Below are positions 16,350-24,960 of a stretch of 64,000 nucleotides of DNA, in pieces. The stretch is from Terriglobales bacterium (lineage in GTDB: Bacteria > Acidobacteriota > Terriglobia > Terriglobales > Acidobacteriaceae). Below the pieces are notes generated by a model. The model was not told where the DNA came from, made no database searches, and saw nothing but the letters and a program-made list of their open reading frames with translations. The DNA lies in assembly GCA_025934735.1 (NCBI GenBank), contig JAICWP010000005.1:124001-188000 (forward strand), in the 5' to 3' direction. Every line of letters starts with the position of its first letter. The first letter of the stretch is position 1. Made by a program: the position numbers and the translations under genes.

Positions 16350-16742
16350 TTATTTTTTCCGCACCGGCGCCGGCGGAGGCCGCCGGATGGGCACGATCGC
16401 TCCCTTGGAGGGGTCGGCAGCGGCTGTCGCCCGAGTCAGCACTTCCTGCTGAATGTAAGTAACGAACTCCTGGATCTGCCGCTGCATTTCTTCCATCCGC
16501 TCCCGCATCTGCAGGATGATGGCAATCCCGGAGATGTTCACGCCCAGATCGCGGGCCAAAGAGAGGATGAACTCCAGACGCTGCAGGTCTTCATCGGTGT
16601 AAAGCCGGGTGTTGCCCTCGGTGCGGGAAGGCTTGAGCAGGCCTTCACGCTCGTAAAGGCGCAGGGTTTGCGGGTGAATGCTGTACATCTCGGCCACCGC
16701 CGAGATCATGTACGCCCCGCGGCCTTTGCGCTTGCTCGCCAT
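16350..16742 (-). CDS. hspR: MerR-family transcriptional regulator, HspR-like
   Basis: A 130-residue regulator with a MerR-type winged helix-turn-helix at residues 12-80 (MISAVAEMYSIHPQTLRLYE, where HPQTLR is the HspR/MerR recognition helix) and a short coiled coil (about 85-115). There are no metal-binding cysteines, which fits HspR, the repressor of dnaK/clpB-type heat-shock genes that senses protein damage through DnaK. No chaperone gene is in this window and no HAIR-type inverted repeat was found upstream, so its targets must lie elsewhere. The C-terminus is Pro-rich. HspR is the likely subgroup; another MerR activator is possible. Confidence 0.75.
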   Translation of the reverse strand: MASKRKGRGAYMISAVAEMYSIHPQTLRLYEREGLLKPSRTEGNTRLYTDEDLQRLEFILSLARDLGVNISGIAIILQMRERMEEMQRQIQEFVTYIQQEVLTRATAAADPSKGAIVPIRRPPPAPVRKK

Positions 16743-16962
16743 TCCACTTCATTGTAACCACAGAGGACATAGAGGGCACAGAGAATGAAGGCATTTGTAA
16801 TTGAGTAATTTTTAATTGGTAAGTTGCGGGAACCTACCGATCCGCCTCCGGGCTTAACTGCTTTACTTTGTGAGCTGCGGTTCCGCCAGGTTTCAAATTT
16901 GCAAATTACAAATTACTCAATTACCAATCCTGCGTGATCCCTCGTTGCTCATTGTGGTGAGA
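16743..16962. repeat. Intergenic inverted repeat built from AATTGAGTAATT words
   Basis: Copies at about 16796-16817 and 16901-16924 are near-identical in opposite orientation (GTAATTGAGTAATTT against AAATTACTCAATTAC). An ACCACAGAGGACATAGAG word (16757-16774) also belongs to a family found elsewhere in this window. The region is upstream of hspR and downstream of the permease gene. A long-stem hairpin is possible. Confidence 0.6.
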
Positions 16963-18357
16963 TTAGGTTTCCGGGGCGGGCGCCAGCAGCCCGGAGTGGC
17001 GCAGGATCTCCTTGATACCGTAGGCCACCAGCCCGGCGGCGATCAGCAGCAAGCCAAACAGCAGCGAACTCATGCCCAGGATCTGCTCCTGGGCGCTGTG
17101 TACCAGGGCAAACCCCAACAGCAGCACGGGGAAGACTCCCACCAGGGCGGCGCCAAACATGCCGCCAGGCACACGGAAGGGCCGCTTGAGGTTGGGTTCG
17201 CGCACTCGCAATACCAGCAGGGCCACGAACTCGAGGGCCAGGCTCAGCCCGTAGATCAGGATGTCAATGGTCACCAGGCGTTCAAATCCCAGCCCCAGGC
17301 ACATGGCCCAGCCCACAGCGCACACCAGAATGGCAACGTAGGGCGCCCGGGTTTTGGGATGGACCCGCGCAAACACCCGGGGCAGCATGCCATCCTGAGC
17401 CATCGCCAGGGGAAGGCGGGAGTAGCTCATCACCAGGGCATTGAACATGCCAAAGCCGGACATCATGCCGCCAGCCACCAGCGCTACCCGCAGCCAGTTG
17501 CCACCCAGCATGCGGGCAATGTCCGCCCAGGAGCCGGTTTCGAAAGCAGTGGCGGGCAGCCGGGTCGTCCAGGCCGCGAGCACGGGCAACACATAGGTCA
17601 AGCCAACTATGGTGACGGCAGCCAGCAGGGCGCGCGGGTAAGTGCGCTGCGGCCGGTGGACCTCGGTGGCAACGGTGGTGGCGTTGTCCCAGCCCATGTA
17701 GTTCCACATGGCGATGAGCAGCCCGCCCACAATGCCCACGGTCGAACCGCTGGCCGTGCTGGCCGTCGCCAGGGCGCCATGATGAAAGGGCGCCAGCACC
17801 ACAATCACGGCAAACGGCGCCGATAACAGGAAGAAGAGCCACAGCGAGGTGGTGCCCACCACCTGCACGCCGGCAATATTCAGCAGCGCGCACACGGCCA
17901 CGACCGCCACGCCCACCATTACACCCCGATGACCTTCCTGAAACCAGGGGAACAGGCGGTCCAAATAGGCGACGAACAGCGTGGGGTAGATGGCCATGTC
18001 GAAGATGGAGGCCACCAGCGAAAGCCAGGCTTCCTGGAATCCCCAGAAATTGCCCATCGCGCGCCGCACCCAGGCGTAATAGCCGCCTTCGGCCGGTATG
18101 GAGCTGGAAAGCTCGCCCAGCATGAGCGCGGTGGGCAGGCTCCACAGGACAGGCGTGACCAGCAGAATGAGAATGGCGGCGCCGTAGCCGGCCCCGTGCA
18201 CGATGTCTTCAGTGCCGTAGGTGCCGCCGGAAACCATGAAGAAGGTGGCCGCTACCAGCGGCCATAGCCGGAGCTTGGACGAAGATTTCTTTTTCCCGGT
18301 CAGCGGTTGGGAAACCGCAGGGAAGTCCTGGCTACAGCGGGCAGGAATGGTGGCCAA
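16963..18357 (-). CDS. APC-family amino acid/amine permease
   Basis: A 464-residue integral membrane protein with about 12 hydrophobic segments. The amino-acid/polyamine/organocation signature is visible in TM1 (WPLVAATFFMVSGGTYGTEDI) and in the IPAEGGYYAWVRRAMG loop. It is probably a proton-coupled importer of an amino acid or amine. The start is TTG at 18357, with AGGAGGAA about 10 nt upstream; no ATG precedes TM1. No obvious metabolic partner lies next to it, although the amide-degrading block is close. The substrate is unknown. Confidence 0.88.
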   Translation of the reverse strand: MATIPARCSQDFPAVSQPLTGKKKSSSKLRLWPLVAATFFMVSGGTYGTEDIVHGAGYGAAILILLVTPVLWSLPTALMLGELSSSIPAEGGYYAWVRRAMGNFWGFQEAWLSLVASIFDMAIYPTLFVAYLDRLFPWFQEGHRGVMVGVAVVAVCALLNIAGVQVVGTTSLWLFFLLSAPFAVIVVLAPFHHGALATASTASGSTVGIVGGLLIAMWNYMGWDNATTVATEVHRPQRTYPRALLAAVTIVGLTYVLPVLAAWTTRLPATAFETGSWADIARMLGGNWLRVALVAGGMMSGFGMFNALVMSYSRLPLAMAQDGMLPRVFARVHPKTRAPYVAILVCAVGWAMCLGLGFERLVTIDILIYGLSLALEFVALLVLRVREPNLKRPFRVPGGMFGAALVGVFPVLLLGFALVHSAQEQILGMSSLLFGLLLIAAGLVAYGIKEILRHSGLLAPAPET

Positions 18358-18876
18358 TTTCTATGGCTTCCTCCTCAGGCTTTCTCAAGAAGTGCAGTGC
18401 AAGCGCAGAATACACAGAATTGCCACGCTGTGAAAAAAAATTTGCGGAAAAAAACACGCGAGAGTGCCGGGTTGGGCTTTGGACGTTCATGCAAAAGCGT
18501 TCACCAGCAGCACGCAAAAGAACATTTTCACCGCCGAGACGCAGAGAACGCCGAGAACACCCTCGTTAGAAATGTCATTCCTGACCTGGAAATGTCATCC
18601 TGACGTAGAAAATGTCATTCTGAGCGCAGCCGGCTGATTTGCTTGCAAATCGGCCAGCGGAGTCGAAGAACCCCTACCCTGCCGGGCACCGCCACGCTGC
18701 GGAGGGGAGTTTTCCCACGAATTGGCTGGACGGCCGCTGCAGGATGCTGACCTCCCGGCGAAACACGCCCGGCTCATAGCCGTTCACGATGGGGTGGCGC
18801 ATGGCTTCAGGCTTGCGGACAGGGGGTAATCGCAAGCGTTGTTCCCGACGCCGCGAAAAGTCTAGAATCGCTATTT
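18358..18876. other. 519-nt gene-free region holding several repeat words and the iscS promoter
   Basis: No convincing gene. The region contains a CCGCCGAGACGCAGAGAACG word (about 18531-18550), three copies of an AATGTCATYCTGA word (about 18571, 18592 and 18610), a CAGCCGGCTGATTTGC hairpin with its complement (18626-18655) and a GGAGTCGAAGAACCCC word (18659-18674). The last 40 nt carry a promoter-like sequence for iscS. Confidence 0.6.
18839..18868 (+). promoter_or_regulatory. Promoter for iscS, apparently leaderless
   Basis: TTGTTC (18839-18844) and TAGAAT (18863-18868) are separated by 18 nt. The -10 box ends 8 nt before the ATG at 18877 and no Shine-Dalgarno sequence is present, so transcription would begin at or next to the start codon. 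Confidence 0.5.
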
Positions 18877-20085
18877 ATGAGCGCTGACACCCGAGGTCAA
18901 GCCCCCAATCCGGTCAAGCTCCCCATCTACATGGATAACCACGCCACCACCCCGGTGGACCCACGGGTGATGGAGGCCATGCTGCCCTACTTCATGGAGA
19001 AGTTCGGCAACCCCGCCAGCCATAGCCACGAGTTCGGCTGGACGGCGGAGGCGGCAGTAGAGCAGGCGCGCCAGCAGATTGCCGCCCTCATCGGCGCCCA
19101 GGCCAAGGAGATTGTTTTCACCTCCGGCGCTACCGAAAGCGACAATCTCGCCATTACCGGAGTGGCTGGAGCCTGCCGCGACAAGGGCGACCACATCATC
19201 ACTGTAATTACCGAGCACAAGGCGGTACTCGATACCTGTCGCCACTTGGAGAAGGCGGGCTGCCGGGTCACCTACCTGCCCGTCGCCAAAGACGGCCTTC
19301 TGAACCTGGACGAATTGCGGCGTGCGATTACCGACAAGACCATCCTGGTGACCGTGATGGCCGCCAACAATGAGATCGGCGTCGTCCAGCCCCTGGCCGA
19401 AATTGGCCGGATGTGCCGCGAACGCGGTGTGCTGTTCCATTCTGACGCCGCCCAAGGGGCGGGAAAGATCCCCATCAACGTGGACCAGCTCAACCTCGAC
19501 TTGCTGTCCATTTCCGGGCACAAGCTGTACGGCCCCAAGGGGGTGGGCGCGCTCTACGTGCGCAGCAAGCCGCAGGCCTGCGTGGCGCCCATCATTCATG
19601 GCGGAGGGCACGAGCACGGCATGCGCTCCGGCACGCTGAACGTCACCGGCATCGTTGGCCTGGGCAAGGCCTGTGAAATTTGCGCCCGCGACATGGAAGA
19701 AGAAAACCGGCGCCTGGCCGCCCTGCGCAACCGGCTCAAAGAAGCCATCCTGGGGCGGCTTGAGGATGTGCACGTGAACGGCAGCCTGGAACATCGCCTG
19801 CCCGGCAACCTGAACCTGGCTTTTGGCCACGTGGATGCCGAGGCGTTGCAGATGGGGCTGCGCGACGTGGCCGTTTCCAGCGGTTCGGCCTGCTCCTCAG
19901 CCTCGATCGCGCCCTCGCACGTGCTGAAGGCCATCGGGATGCCGGAGAACTACGCCGCTATCCGCTTCGGCATTGGCCGCTTCAACACCGAGGCGGAAGT
20001 GGACTACGTAGCCGACCGCATTTGCAAGACAGTGGACAGTTTGCGGGAACTGGAGCCCAGAGAGTCAGGAGTCGGCAGTCAGTAG
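18877..20085 (+). CDS. iscS: Cysteine desulfurase (IscS/NifS family)
   Basis: A 402-residue PLP enzyme that removes sulfur from L-cysteine as an enzyme-bound persulfide for Fe-S cluster and thio-cofactor synthesis. Visible features are H114 (TEHKA), D190 (HSDAAQ), the PLP lysine K216 ([10 protein letters not shown]) and the active-site loop cysteine C339 (SSGSACSS). The loop length fits the IscS/NifS group rather than SufS. The C-terminal RESGVGSQ and stop are encoded by a repetitive intergenic word (20062-20090), the same kind that ends panE-like copy 1. The gene has no Shine-Dalgarno and a -10 box close to the ATG. iscA follows about 300 nt downstream. IscU and regulator genes are absent here. 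Confidence 0.95.
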   Translation: MSADTRGQAPNPVKLPIYMDNHATTPVDPRVMEAMLPYFMEKFGNPASHSHEFGWTAEAAVEQARQQIAALIGAQAKEIVFTSGATESDNLAITGVAGACRDKGDHIITVITEHKAVLDTCRHLEKAGCRVTYLPVAKDGLLNLDELRRAITDKTILVTVMAANNEIGVVQPLAEIGRMCRERGVLFHSDAAQGAGKIPINVDQLNLDLLSISGHKLYGPKGVGALYVRSKPQACVAPIIHGGGHEHGMRSGTLNVTGIVGLGKACEICARDMEEENRRLAALRNRLKEAILGRLEDVHVNGSLEHRLPGNLNLAFGHVDAEALQMGLRDVAVSSGSACSSASIAPSHVLKAIGMPENYAAIRFGIGRFNTEAEVDYVADRICKTVDSLRELEPRESGVGSQ

Positions 20086-20163
20086 TCGGCAAACCGGGAG
20101 TGAGCGGTCAAGGGCCGGGAGTCCACCGGCGCGAGGGTTCTCCGACTAGCGACTGCGATGACT

Positions 20164-20333
20164 TCGGAAGGGCGCGGCTTCAGCCGCGCCGAAAAGAATT
20201 GCAAAGGAATATGGGTTTCAGCCCCTGAGTATTGGTGGACGTCGGGACGGACGGCAAACTTTGGAAAGCAACGGGCTAAAAGTCCGGATTTTCAGAACAC
20301 CTTGGCGGCACGGCTGAAGCCGTGCCCTTCCGA
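20164..20333. repeat. MITE-like palindromic element, copy B (27-bp terminal inverted repeats)
   Basis: The left end 20164-20190 and right end 20307-20333 are inverted repeats of 27 bp with two mismatches, both beginning TCGGAAGGGC and containing a GGCTTCAGCC-type hairpin. The 116-bp interior has a GGGTTTCAGCCCC hairpin and a GGGCTAAAAGTCC word. The layout is the same as copy A (4858-5012). It fills most of the iscS-iscA gap. Confidence 0.7.
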
Positions 20334-20382
20334 AAACCCATTTTGGGAAACCAGTTCTCCTGACTCCTGACTACCATTCGCT

Positions 20383-20739
20383 ATGAATAGACACACGGCT
20401 CCGCTTGCCATTCAGATCACGCCGAGAGCCTTGGCGGAACTCCATGCCGCTTTGCGCCGCGACGGCATTTCGCCCCAGACGGGCGGCATGCGGCTGGCCG
20501 TGGAGGGCGGAGGCTGCGCCGGCCTGACCTGCCGGGCGGTGGTTGAACCGGAGCCGGGTGATCGGGACCGCATTCTGCAACTGGATGGCGCCCGGCTATT
20601 CTTAGATCCCCGGTCGTTTATCTTTCTATTCGAATCCACCCTCGATTACCAGGAAACGCCGCCCTCGGGCTTTATCGTGAAATCCAAACATGGCACCAAC
20701 GGCTTTTGCGGCTGTCCCTCCGGAAAGCCAAATTCCTGA
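20383..20739 (+). CDS. iscA: Iron-sulfur cluster assembly/carrier protein (IscA/HesB family)
   Basis: A 118-residue A-type Fe-S carrier. The three conserved cysteines are C45 (GGGCAG), C109 and C111 (FCGC), matching the usual C-x(n)-C-x-C pattern. It accepts clusters from the scaffold and delivers them to apoproteins. It lies downstream of iscS but is separated by a MITE-like element, and it has its own -10-like TACCAT (20372-20377) 5 nt before the ATG with no Shine-Dalgarno, so it may have an independent leaderless transcript. The N-terminus has about 10 extra residues. ErpA or another A-type homologue is the alternative name. Confidence 0.9.
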   Translation: MNRHTAPLAIQITPRALAELHAALRRDGISPQTGGMRLAVEGGGCAGLTCRAVVEPEPGDRDRILQLDGARLFLDPRSFIFLFESTLDYQETPPSGFIVKSKHGTNGFCGCPSGKPNS

Positions 20740-20852
20740 ATCAACTCCTTGAACGTAGAATGAGTAACTTGCTTCGCTGCGCCTGCATGTTCGGTGAATA
20801 GCGCTGGACTTCACTTGAATAAATGCAGCCGCCCCGTGGCTGCGGGGGCTAA

Positions 20853-21260
20853 ATGCTTTCAAGATGGTGGAGTGCGAGCCTCGGCTCCCTGGCGGCGGTG
20901 GCTACCGGGTGCATCGAACTATGGATGGGATACCAAACTCGGCCGGCGACCGGGAATTGGTCGTCGTCATTCTTTTGGTCTCCCCTGCCGCTCATGCTGG
21001 CGTGCTCCGTCGCGCTTCTTGCCGGCAGTCTTGTATTTGCAATTTCCAAGAAAGCTCGGGGGGTGGTGCTACTCTCCAACCTAGCCTTGGCCGCGTGGTG
21101 GGTACCTGTAGCTGTGGTTGCGTTGCGCTATCACTTCTGGCCCACACCGCTGAGCACTGATGCAGTCTCCTTCCCCTTCTTCCTGGTGATTCCTGCGGCT
21201 CTGGTCTTGCTCTCGCTGCTGAACCAAGTCATCAGTCAGAAGCGGCGTCCCACCCAGTGA
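20853..21260 (+). CDS. Small integral membrane protein of unknown function
   Basis: A 135-residue protein with probably four hydrophobic segments (about 8-22, 38-62, 70-92 and 103-125) and a basic C-terminus (SQKRRPTQ). The hydrophobic spacing and charged ends support a real protein rather than a chance ORF. It has no catalytic motif that I can recognise. It lies between iscA and a secreted NTF2-like gene on the same strand, with gaps of over 100 nt. No function is assigned. Confidence 0.55.
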   Translation: MLSRWWSASLGSLAAVATGCIELWMGYQTRPATGNWSSSFFWSPLPLMLACSVALLAGSLVFAISKKARGVVLLSNLALAAWWVPVAVVALRYHFWPTPLSTDAVSFPFFLVIPAALVLLSLLNQVISQKRRPTQ

Positions 21261-21379
21261 CAGCCCTTTTGTGGGCTGAGGTCTGGCAACTGCGCTCTAG
21301 GTAGTGGGTCCTCCCCCCTGATACAATCGCGCCCGCGCTCACCAAGCGACATCGGACCCGCTCGGCGGAAATTCGTCGC

Positions 21380-21856
21380 ATGCGAACATGGTTTGAATAC
21401 GTTTCTTTATTCGTGCTGGTAGGCAGTATGCCGGCGCTTCTTGCCGGTGCGACTCCCGACAAGCCGGCCGCCGAGAGTGCCGCGACCGAAAAGGTTCGGC
21501 GGTTGAATGAGCAAGAAGTTGAAGCGTTCCTGCATCGGGACGCCGAGGCCATGGCAGGCATGTGGTCGGATGACCTCGTGGTCAACAATCCGCTCAACAA
21601 GTTTGTGGATAAAAAGCAGGTTCTGGACATGGTCAAGTCCGGGTTCCTGGCCTTCGCCTCCTACGAGCGGCAAATCGAATACATCCGCGATTACGGCAAA
21701 ACCGTGATCGTGGCCGGGAATGAAACCGTTCTGTGGGGCGGCAAGATGCCCAATGCCGGCAAAACCGAGCACCTCCGCTTCACCGCCGTGTGGATGAAAC
21801 AGCACGGGCGCTGGCAGGAGGTGGCCCGCCATGCCAACATCGTGCCCCAGCGGTAG
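21380..21856 (+). CDS. Secreted SnoaL/NTF2-like (DUF4440-type) protein
   Basis: A 158-residue protein with an N-terminal signal peptide (residues 1-22, hydrophobic VSLFVLVGSMPALLAGA), followed by an NTF2-like cone fold: the helix EQEVEAFLHRDAEAMAGMWSDDLVVNNP, then strands ending in FTAVWMKQHGRWQEVARHAN. This is the typical pattern of the DUF4440 group, many of which have unknown ligands. A TACAAT hexamer near 21322 could be its -10 box. It is 46 nt upstream of cdd, on the same strand. The function is unknown. Confidence 0.8.
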   Translation: MRTWFEYVSLFVLVGSMPALLAGATPDKPAAESAATEKVRRLNEQEVEAFLHRDAEAMAGMWSDDLVVNNPLNKFVDKKQVLDMVKSGFLAFASYERQIEYIRDYGKTVIVAGNETVLWGGKMPNAGKTEHLRFTAVWMKQHGRWQEVARHANIVPQR

Positions 21857-21902
21857 CCATGCGGCCCCGAGTACCTATGCCATGAAGCACCGAGTCTGAC
21901 TC

Positions 21903-22313
21903 ATGCCTGACGTTCTCCCCGGCCAACAGCGCGATCATTTACTGCGGGCGGCGCGTGAAACCATGGCCCGCGCCTACGCGCCCTATTCCAAGTTCCTGGT
22001 GGGCGCGGCCATCCTCACCGAGCTCGGAGAGGTCTTCACCGGCTGCAACGTGGAGAACGCCTCTTACGGGCTTACGATGTGCGCCGAGCGCACGGCGATT
22101 TTCTCCGCGGTGGCGCACTCCGGCGCCGATAATGTCCGCATTCGCGCCATCGCGGTGACTACTCCTGACGACGTGGCCTGCTCGCCCTGCGGGGCCTGCC
22201 GGCAGGTGATTTACGAATTTGGATCGGACGCGGTGGTGCTCTTCCGCTCCCACGACGGGTGGAAAGAGTCGCGCATCCGCGATCTGCTGCCGGAGGGCTT
22301 TCTCCTGCTGTGA
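21903..22313 (+). CDS. cdd: Cytidine deaminase
   Basis: A 136-residue homotetrameric-type cytidine deaminase converting cytidine and deoxycytidine to uridine and deoxyuridine. The zinc site is intact: C60-A-E62 (the general-base glutamate) and PCGAC with C96 and C99. The substrate-binding GCNVENASYG is at 47-56. Its stop TGA overlaps the GTG start of pdp (GTGA), so the two are translationally coupled. With pdp and nupC it forms a pyrimidine nucleoside salvage operon. Confidence 0.95.
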   Translation: MPDVLPGQQRDHLLRAARETMARAYAPYSKFLVGAAILTELGEVFTGCNVENASYGLTMCAERTAIFSAVAHSGADNVRIRAIAVTTPDDVACSPCGACRQVIYEFGSDAVVLFRSHDGWKESRIRDLLPEGFLLL

Positions 22314-23668
22314 GCCAATCCTCGCCCAGCCTGGTGCCCTTTCGTGCGGTGGACGCCATTCGAAACAAGCGCGATGCGAAGGAGCACACGCGCCAGGAAA
22401 TCGAGCAACTGGTGTCCAGCTACACCCGCGGGCAAATCCCTGATTACCAGGTAGCCGCCTGGCTCATGGCGGTGGTGCTGAAGGGCATGACCCGCGCAGA
22501 GACCGCCGCCCTCACCGAAGCCATGCTGCATTCGGGCGAGGTGCTGGACCTCTCTTCGCTGCCCGGGATCAAGGTGGACAAGCACTCCACCGGCGGCGTG
22601 GGCGACAAAACCTCGCTGGTGCTGGCGCCGGTGGCGGCGGCCGGTGGGCTGCTCGTGCCCATGATCAGCGGGCGCGGCCTGGGCCACACCGGCGGCACAC
22701 TCGACAAATTGGAAGCCATTCCCGGCTTTAACGTGAACCTTGTGCTGCCCGAGTTTCTGCGCGTGCTGCGTAAGTGCGGCTGCGCCATGATCGGGCAGAC
22801 GGCCGAAATCGCACCCGCCGACAAAAAACTCTACGCGCTACGCGACGTGACCGCCACAGTGGAGAGCCCCTACCTGATCTGCGCCTCCATCATGAGCAAG
22901 AAGCTGGCGGAAGGCATTGACGCCCTGGTGCTCGACGTCAAAACCGGCAGCGGCGCTTTCATGAAGAAACAGGAGGACGCGGCTTTCCTAGCCGAACTCA
23001 TGGTCGAAACTGGCCAGCGCATGGGCAAGAAGATGGTTGCCTTGCTCACCGACATGGACCAGCCTCTGGGACGCAAAGTGGGCAACGCGCTGGAGGTGGA
23101 GGAATGTATAGAGGTCCTGCGCGGCCAAGGTCCGGATGACCTGCGCCAGCTTTGCCTCGACCTATGTGGCTGGATGTTCAAGCTGGGGGCCGCCAGCGCG
23201 AGTGTAGAGGAAGGCAGGCAGCGCGCCGCCGAAATCATCGCCTCCGGCCGCGGGCTGGAGAAACTTCGCGAGATGGTGCGCCTGCAGGGCGGCGATGCGC
23301 GGGTGGTGGATGATCCTGCCCTGCTGCCGCAGTCGCGGCACAAGTCCGACGTACTCAGCCCACGGGACGGATTCGTGACTGCGATCCAGTGCGAGCAGGT
23401 CGGAGTGGCCAGCATGATGCTGGGCGGCGGCCGCGAAAAGAAGGAAGACAGCATAGACCCGGCGGTCGGCCTGGTGCTTCACAAGAAGTTCGGCGAGCGT
23501 GTGACCCGGGGCGAACCGCTGTGCACCATTCACTACAATGCCGAGGCGCGGGTGGCAGCGGCGCGGCAAATGATCGAGGCCAGCTACCAGATTGCGGACC
23601 AGGCCTCTGCCGCGGTCCATCCTTTGGTTCACGGTTTCATTTGCGGAACAGAAAACGAGGGTAGCTGA
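22310..23668 (+). CDS. pdp: Pyrimidine-nucleoside/thymidine phosphorylase
   Basis: A 452-residue phosphorylase that splits uridine, deoxyuridine or thymidine with phosphate into base and (deoxy)ribose-1-phosphate. The family signature GRGLGHTGGTLDKLEAIPG is present, along with the phosphate-binding KHSTGGVGDKTS. The start is GTG at 22310, overlapping the cdd stop by 4 nt, with GGAGGG 12 nt upstream. A second in-frame GTG at 22334 would give a protein 8 residues shorter, matching the family start equally well. It ends 2 nt before nupC. DeoA and Pdp cannot be separated with certainty. Confidence 0.92.
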   Translation: MSQSSPSLVPFRAVDAIRNKRDAKEHTRQEIEQLVSSYTRGQIPDYQVAAWLMAVVLKGMTRAETAALTEAMLHSGEVLDLSSLPGIKVDKHSTGGVGDKTSLVLAPVAAAGGLLVPMISGRGLGHTGGTLDKLEAIPGFNVNLVLPEFLRVLRKCGCAMIGQTAEIAPADKKLYALRDVTATVESPYLICASIMSKKLAEGIDALVLDVKTGSGAFMKKQEDAAFLAELMVETGQRMGKKMVALLTDMDQPLGRKVGNALEVEECIEVLRGQGPDDLRQLCLDLCGWMFKLGAASASVEEGRQRAAEIIASGRGLEKLREMVRLQGGDARVVDDPALLPQSRHKSDVLSPRDGFVTAIQCEQVGVASMMLGGGREKKEDSIDPAVGLVLHKKFGERVTRGEPLCTIHYNAEARVAAARQMIEASYQIADQASAAVHPLVHGFICGTENEGS

Positions 23669-23670
23669 CC

Positions 23671-24906
23671 ATGGGGCGTTTCACCGGCATTCTGGGGCTG
23701 CTGACCATGCTGGCCCTGGCGTTTATTTTTTCCACCAACCGGCGTGCTATCCGCTTCAAGACCGTGGGCTGGGGCCTGGGCCTGCAGTTCGCTTTTGCCG
23801 TGCTGGTGCTGCGCTGGGAAGTGGGTAGAAAGATATTCCAGGTGATCGGCGACTACGTCACCCGGCTGCTCTCCTATTCTTTTGCCGGCTCGGAATTCGT
23901 GTTTGGCGAACTGGGCAAGAAGAATTCGCACCTGGGGATGTACTTCGCCTTCCAGGTGCTGCCCACCATCATCTTCATTGCCGCCTTCTTCGCCGTCCTC
24001 TATCACTTCGGGATCATGCAGTTCATCATCCGCCAGGCGGCGCGGGTGATGACCCGCTTCATGGGCGCCAGCGGGGCAGAGTCGCTGAATGTGGCGGCCA
24101 GCATCTTCATGGGACAGACGGAAGCGCCGCTCACCATTCGCCCCTACCTGCCGAACGTGACCCGCTCCGAACTGATGACCATCATGACCAGCGGCATGGC
24201 CCATGTTTCCGGCGGAATCATGGCTGCCTACATTATGTTTGGCATTGACGCGAAGTCGCTGCTCAGCGCCGTCATTATGACCGCACCCGGCACCATCCTG
24301 ATTTCCAAAATGCTGGTGCCGGAAACGGAGAAGCCTCTTACCGCCGGCAAAGTCGAACTGGCGGAGATGGAAGATAAAAGCGAAAATGCCATAGGCGCCA
24401 TCGCCCGCGGCACCACCGATGGCCTGCACCTGGCTCTCAACGTGGCCGCCATGCTCATTTCATTTCTGGCGCTGATTGCCCTGTGCAACGGCATTCTCGG
24501 CGGCATCCACAACGGGCTGGCACATCTCGGCTTCACCCGCTTTCCGGAGAGCCTGCAAATTATTTTCGGAACCGTGTTCGCCCCCATCGCCTGGCTTATT
24601 GGCGTGCCCTGGAAGGACTGCATGGCCGTGGGCAATCTTCTGGGCACGCGCATGGTGATGAACGAACTTGTGGCCTTTTCGCTTTTGGGACCACAAAAGG
24701 CAGTGCTGGCGCAGCGCTCGTTCACTATTGCTACCTTCGCGCTTACCGGCTTTGCCAACTTCAGCTCTATCGGAATCCAGATCGGCGGCATTGGAGCGCT
24801 GGCGCCCAATAAGAAGGGTGAACTGGCCCGCCTTGGCGTGCGCGCCATGCTGGCCGGCACCATGGCCAACATGATGTCTGCCTCCATCGCCGGCATGCTG
24901 TTGTAG
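23671..24906 (+). CDS. nupC: Concentrative nucleoside transporter (NupC/CNT family)
   Basis: A 411-residue inner-membrane nucleoside:proton (or sodium) symporter. The N-terminal Nucleos_tra2_N segment (FSTNRRAIRFKTVGWGLGLQ), the gate region and the C-terminal domain (TGFANFSSIGIQIGGIGALAP) are all recognisable. The conserved GQTEAPL motif, which binds nucleoside, is present. It starts 2 nt after pdp, completing the cdd-pdp-nupC operon that imports and degrades pyrimidine nucleosides. Confidence 0.95.
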   Translation: MGRFTGILGLLTMLALAFIFSTNRRAIRFKTVGWGLGLQFAFAVLVLRWEVGRKIFQVIGDYVTRLLSYSFAGSEFVFGELGKKNSHLGMYFAFQVLPTIIFIAAFFAVLYHFGIMQFIIRQAARVMTRFMGASGAESLNVAASIFMGQTEAPLTIRPYLPNVTRSELMTIMTSGMAHVSGGIMAAYIMFGIDAKSLLSAVIMTAPGTILISKMLVPETEKPLTAGKVELAEMEDKSENAIGAIARGTTDGLHLALNVAAMLISFLALIALCNGILGGIHNGLAHLGFTRFPESLQIIFGTVFAPIAWLIGVPWKDCMAVGNLLGTRMVMNELVAFSLLGPQKAVLAQRSFTIATFALTGFANFSSIGIQIGGIGALAPNKKGELARLGVRAMLAGTMANMMSASIAGMLL

Positions 24907-24960
24907 AACGGTGCAGCGAGGTTTTCATTCTTCCATCAACAATCTACAATCATCAATCCC

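Noticed and set aside
18674-18802. Short minus-strand ORF of 42 codons beginning [14 protein letters not shown]
   Set aside because: Its sequence looks protein-like but it is short, lies among repeat words, has no ribosome-binding site and no recognisable family.
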